A stretch of 64,000 nt of DNA, from positions 1-64,000 of the forward strand of contig JAFYEL010000084.1 of assembly GCA_017544285.1 (NCBI GenBank). The letters are read 5' to 3'. Positions 62,356-64,000 of this stretch are shown piece after piece. The stretch's first letter is position 1, and every line of letters begins with the position of its first letter. The notes under the pieces are model-generated. The model was not told where the DNA came from. It was given only the letters and a program-made list of their open reading frames with translations, and ran no database searches. The stretch comes from Lachnospiraceae bacterium (lineage in GTDB: Bacteria; Bacillota; Clostridia; Lachnospirales; Lachnospiraceae). The translations under genes and the position numbers were made by a program.

Positions 62356-62375
62356 TTGCAATACGTATTGAATAT

Positions 62376-62410
62376 AAAAACCGGGAATGCCGATGCATAT
62401 CCCGGTTTTT
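62376..62410 (+). terminator. Intrinsic terminator of the GHL10 gene
   Basis: An 11-bp stem (62376-62386, AAAAACCGGGA, with 62400-62410, TCCCGGTTTTT) encloses a 13-base loop and ends in five T, followed by ATTATTT. The A-run on the other arm makes it potentially bidirectional, but no minus-strand gene needs it. Confidence 0.88.
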
Positions 62411-62420
62411 ATTATTTCGA

Positions 62421-62460
62421 TTGAAAACAGTTGATTATCGTGGGATAATTATGGTATTAT
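62421..62460 (+). promoter_or_regulatory. Promoter region of the toxin-antitoxin operon
   Basis: Two overlapping candidates are visible. TTGAAA (62421-62426) with GATAAT (62444-62449) is separated by 17 bases with a TGG extension. TTGATT (62431-62436) with TATTAT (62455-62460) is separated by 18 bases. The operator palindrome at 62452-62467 covers the second -10 and the start region of the first. Confidence 0.55.
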
Positions 62461-62467
62461 TATACCA
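62452..62467. promoter_or_regulatory. Operator-like palindrome of the toxin-antitoxin operon
   Basis: TGGTAT and ATACCA form a perfect 6-bp inverted repeat around TATT, placed between the promoter and the AAAAGGAGG ribosome site of the antitoxin gene. Phd/YefM antitoxins bind such palindromes to repress their own operon, so this is a likely autoregulatory operator. Confidence 0.6.
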
Positions 62468-62488
62468 CCAAAAAGGAGGTTGAATGAT

Positions 62489-62749
62489 ATGCCACAGATA
62501 ATGCCGATAAAAGATCTAAAGAATACGTCTTCTATTTCTGAATTATGCCACAATTCGAACGAGCCCATTTTTATCACTAAAAACGGCTATGGAGATATGG
62601 TATTGATGAGCATGGAATTGTTCGAAGCAACTCAGAAAAAATGGAGTGTTTATAGTGATATAGAGCTTTCCGAACAGCAGATCAGGGATGGAAAAACAAA
62701 AGATGCGAGAGAAGCGTTGTCTGACATGAGGGAGAAATATGGCCTATAA
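62489..62749 (+). CDS. Type II antitoxin, Phd/YefM family
   Basis: An 86-residue protein. The N-terminal IMPIKDLKNTSSISELC and EPIFITKNGYGDMVLMSME are the Phd/YefM DNA-binding fold; the C-terminal acidic helix (ALSDMREKYGL) is the toxin-binding region. AAAAGGAGG sits 9 bases before the ATG, which is preferred over a TTG at 62480. Base composition is more AT-rich than that of the glycan genes, as is common for transferred modules. It overlaps the toxin gene by 11 bases. Confidence 0.87.
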   Translation: MPQIMPIKDLKNTSSISELCHNSNEPIFITKNGYGDMVLMSMELFEATQKKWSVYSDIELSEQQIRDGKTKDAREALSDMREKYGL

Positions 62750-63056
62750 TCTGATCATTACCGACAGAGCAAACGATTTGATCGACGAACGGGTTCTCTA
62801 TATTATCGAAAAGCTGAAGAACCCTTCTGCGGCCAAACATCTTCTCGACGGAATATCATCTGTATATGACAGACTTCAGGATAATCCATATCAATTTCCG
62901 GATTCAGGAGATCCGGTCCTTAGCAGACGTAAATACAAAGAGGCCCTGATTCCGAAGATGCAATATAAGATGGTATTTCGTATTGAGAATGAAACGGTAT
63001 ATGTTGTGGGGTTCTTCCATGATCTGGAAAATTACACTTCAAAGGTTATTGAGTGA
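62739..63056 (+). CDS. Type II toxin, RelE/ParE family
   Basis: A 105-residue basic protein with the ParE/RelE layout: YNLIITDRANDLIDERVLYI, then NPYQFPDSGD, then YKEALIPKMQYKMVFRIENETVYVVGFFHD with the R/K-rich strand pair (given as YKEALIPKMQYKMVFRI and VYVVGFFHDLENY). It would act on gyrase or on ribosome-bound mRNA; ParE-type is somewhat more likely from the N-terminus and the FFHDLE-type end. It is coupled to the antitoxin by overlap. The stop TGA overlaps a GTG that opens the reading frame of the next gene. Confidence 0.85.
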   Translation: MAYNLIITDRANDLIDERVLYIIEKLKNPSAAKHLLDGISSVYDRLQDNPYQFPDSGDPVLSRRKYKEALIPKMQYKMVFRIENETVYVVGFFHDLENYTSKVIE

Positions 63057-63074
63057 AGCCGTTTTGTTTGCTGA

Positions 63075-63103
63075 TTGATAAGAAGGGCGAAAAGTCGTAT
63101 AAT
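63075..63103 (+). promoter_or_regulatory. Strong predicted promoter of the AAC(3)-like gene
   Basis: TTGATA (63075-63080) and TATAAT (63098-63103) are separated by exactly 17 bases. Transcription would begin near 63110, only about 3 bases before the ATG at 63113, so the mRNA would be almost leaderless. Confidence 0.65.
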
Positions 63104-63112
63104 TCCTTTATT

Positions 63113-63913
63113 ATGAGTGAACATGGTACTGACGGGTATATTAAGCTCAGGGATCTGCCTTCGCTCTTCGGCCTTAAGGAAGGTGACAAGGTCTGGATAT
63201 CCTCCGACATGAAACAGCTGCTGTACACCTGTATAGAGCACGGGGATGACACCGACCTCAACGTCTTTCTTGACGGGATCATAGACATCATCGGAGAGAG
63301 GGGCACCATACTTGTGCCTACATTTAACTGGGACTTCTGTAAAGGCAAGACCTTTGATTATCACAAGACTCCCTGCAAGACCGGAACCCTGGGTAAGATA
63401 GCCCTGAAGAGGAGCGACTTTAGGCGCACAAAGCACCCTATTTATTCCTTCGCGGTATGGGGAGCTGACAGGGACGAGCTGTGCGAAAGGGATTACAAGA
63501 GTTCCTTTGGGGCAGAGTCACCCTTTACCTACTGCAAGGAACACAATGCCAAGAACATCTTCATAGATGTGGAGTGCCAGCATTCCTTCACCTTTGTGCA
63601 TTACGTGGAGGAGCAGGAGGGCATCACCTACAGATACCTTAAGGATTTCACCGCGGATTACATCGACGAGAACGGTGTAAAGAGCACCCGGACCTATTCC
63701 ATGAACGTCAGGGATCTCTCCGAGGATATTTTCATCACCATTTATCCCTTTGAGGAGGATTTCAAAAAGGCGGGGGCATCCCGGAGGTTTACAGCCAACG
63801 GTATCGATATGAAGGTCATCGATATGGGGACGGTGTATCCCATAATCGCCGACGATGTGAACAATAACCGCAGCAGAAAGATCTGTACCTATACATCCCA
63901 GGAGAAGGACTGA
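63113..63913 (+). CDS. AAC(3)-like N-acetyltransferase family protein
   Basis: About 266 residues from the ATG at 63113. The AAC(3)/FrbF-type fold is recognisable: LFGLKEGDKVWISSDM, GTILVPTFNWDF, KTGTLGKIALKRSDFRRTKHPIYSFAVWG (in parts: GTLGKIALKR, RTKHPIYSFAVWG) and a central VECQHSFTFVHYVEE with conserved His. Family members acetylate aminoglycosides, but many genomic copies modify amino sugars in glycan or antibiotic pathways. A GTG at 63053 overlapping the toxin stop would add 20 residues; the start at 63113 fits the family N-terminus. A promoter lies directly upstream and no ribosome site is visible. Confidence 0.72.
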   Translation: MSEHGTDGYIKLRDLPSLFGLKEGDKVWISSDMKQLLYTCIEHGDDTDLNVFLDGIIDIIGERGTILVPTFNWDFCKGKTFDYHKTPCKTGTLGKIALKRSDFRRTKHPIYSFAVWGADRDELCERDYKSSFGAESPFTYCKEHNAKNIFIDVECQHSFTFVHYVEEQEGITYRYLKDFTADYIDENGVKSTRTYSMNVRDLSEDIFITIYPFEEDFKKAGASRRFTANGIDMKVIDMGTVYPIIADDVNNNRSRKICTYTSQEKD

Positions 63914-63960
63914 CAATAACTCGATAATAAACGGGACGAGATAATAAACGGAGGAAAGAA

Positions 63961-64000
63961 ATGAGCGAAGTGCAGACAGTAGACGTGGCCGCTATATTCG
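63961..64000 (+). CDS. Start of an unidentified gene, cut by the window edge
   Basis: ATG at 63961 with GGAGGAAAG 3-9 bases upstream opens a frame of 13 codons (MSEVQTVDVAAIF) to the window end. The ribosome site and the spacing make it a real start. Such an N-terminus would suit a type III glutamine synthetase, but 13 residues are too few to name it; this is a guess only. Confidence 0.5.
   Translation, partial: MSEVQTVDVAAIF

Noticed and set aside
63113..63913. Aminoglycoside resistance gene
   Set aside because: The fold matches AAC(3), but many relatives act on other amino sugars and nothing here indicates drug resistance.
1..64000. CRISPR arrays, rRNA, tRNA genes and insertion sequences
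   Set aside because: No repeat-spacer pattern, no rRNA or tRNA-like segment, and no transposase gene or terminal inverted repeats were seen.

Overview
The window looks like chromosomal DNA of a Gram-positive, low-to-mid-G+C anaerobe of the Clostridia, most likely a Lachnospiraceae relative. The evidence is the gene families present (DUF6492, DUF6311, DUF6273/Ig-repeat secreted proteins, a His-less HPr-like protein), strong AAGGAGG-type ribosome sites, GTG/TTG starts, and the conserved Firmicutes string ireB-ruvX-DUF1292 ... trmR-trhP. G+C is about half by eye. Genes are very tightly packed, many overlap by 4 bp (ATGA/GTGA), and no intergenic gap exceeds 300 bases. No rRNA, tRNA, CRISPR array or insertion sequence was recognised.

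Layout. (1) 1-15.3 kb: first surface-glycan block. A terminator and a small glycosyltransferase are followed by a minus-strand trio (DUF6492, DUF4422, unknown). A plus-strand operon follows: two CgeB-like transferases flanking a GT2-FkbH-SGNH-like fusion, a TarI/IspD-like cytidylyltransferase, an NAD epimerase, a CDP-glycerol-type polymerase, a second DUF6492 protein, a NeuB-cupin fusion and another epimerase. (2) 15.4-20.4 kb: housekeeping operon purC-prmA-rsmE-cysteine desulfurase-thiI. (3) 20.4-25.5 kb: DUF6311 membrane protein, the HPr-like protein on the minus strand, mtaB, and an O-antigen-ligase/polymerase-like membrane protein. (4) 25.5-40.7 kb: a 1345-residue secreted repeat protein translationally coupled to a second glycan block (epimerase, several GT4 and GT2 enzymes, a large membrane protein, a Wzx-type flippase, an FkbM-like methyltransferase). 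(5) 40.7-46.2 kb: conserved operon ireB-ruvX-DUF1292-rnjA-ylbF-MltG-like-trmR-trhP. (6) 46.2-61.2 kb: third glycan block (GT2 enzymes, UPF0104 membrane protein, acyltransferase, asparagine-synthase-like amidotransferase, MsbA-like ABC exporter, a second ABC transporter, a GT11 fucosyltransferase). (7) 61.3-64 kb: a secreted GHL10-type glycosidase, a Phd/ParE-type toxin-antitoxin pair with a visible operator, an AAC(3)-like acetyltransferase and the first 40 bases of another gene.

How it fits together. About two thirds of the window makes, decorates, polymerises or exports cell-surface polysaccharide. Block 1 appears to make cytidine-activated precursors and polyol-phosphate-type polymer. Block 4, with the polymerase-like protein just before it, looks like a Wzx/Wzy pathway. 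Block 6 carries an ABC-type exporter. RNA-modification and RNA-decay genes are inserted between these blocks. The most unusual items are the three-part GT2-FkbH-SGNH-like fusion with no acyl carrier protein nearby, the NeuB-cupin fusion paired with a TarI-like rather than a NeuA-like cytidylyltransferase, a catalytically headless MltG-like protein in the normal MltG position, and a Crh-like HPr lacking the catalytic histidine. Functions are inferred from motifs read by eye; no database search was run.
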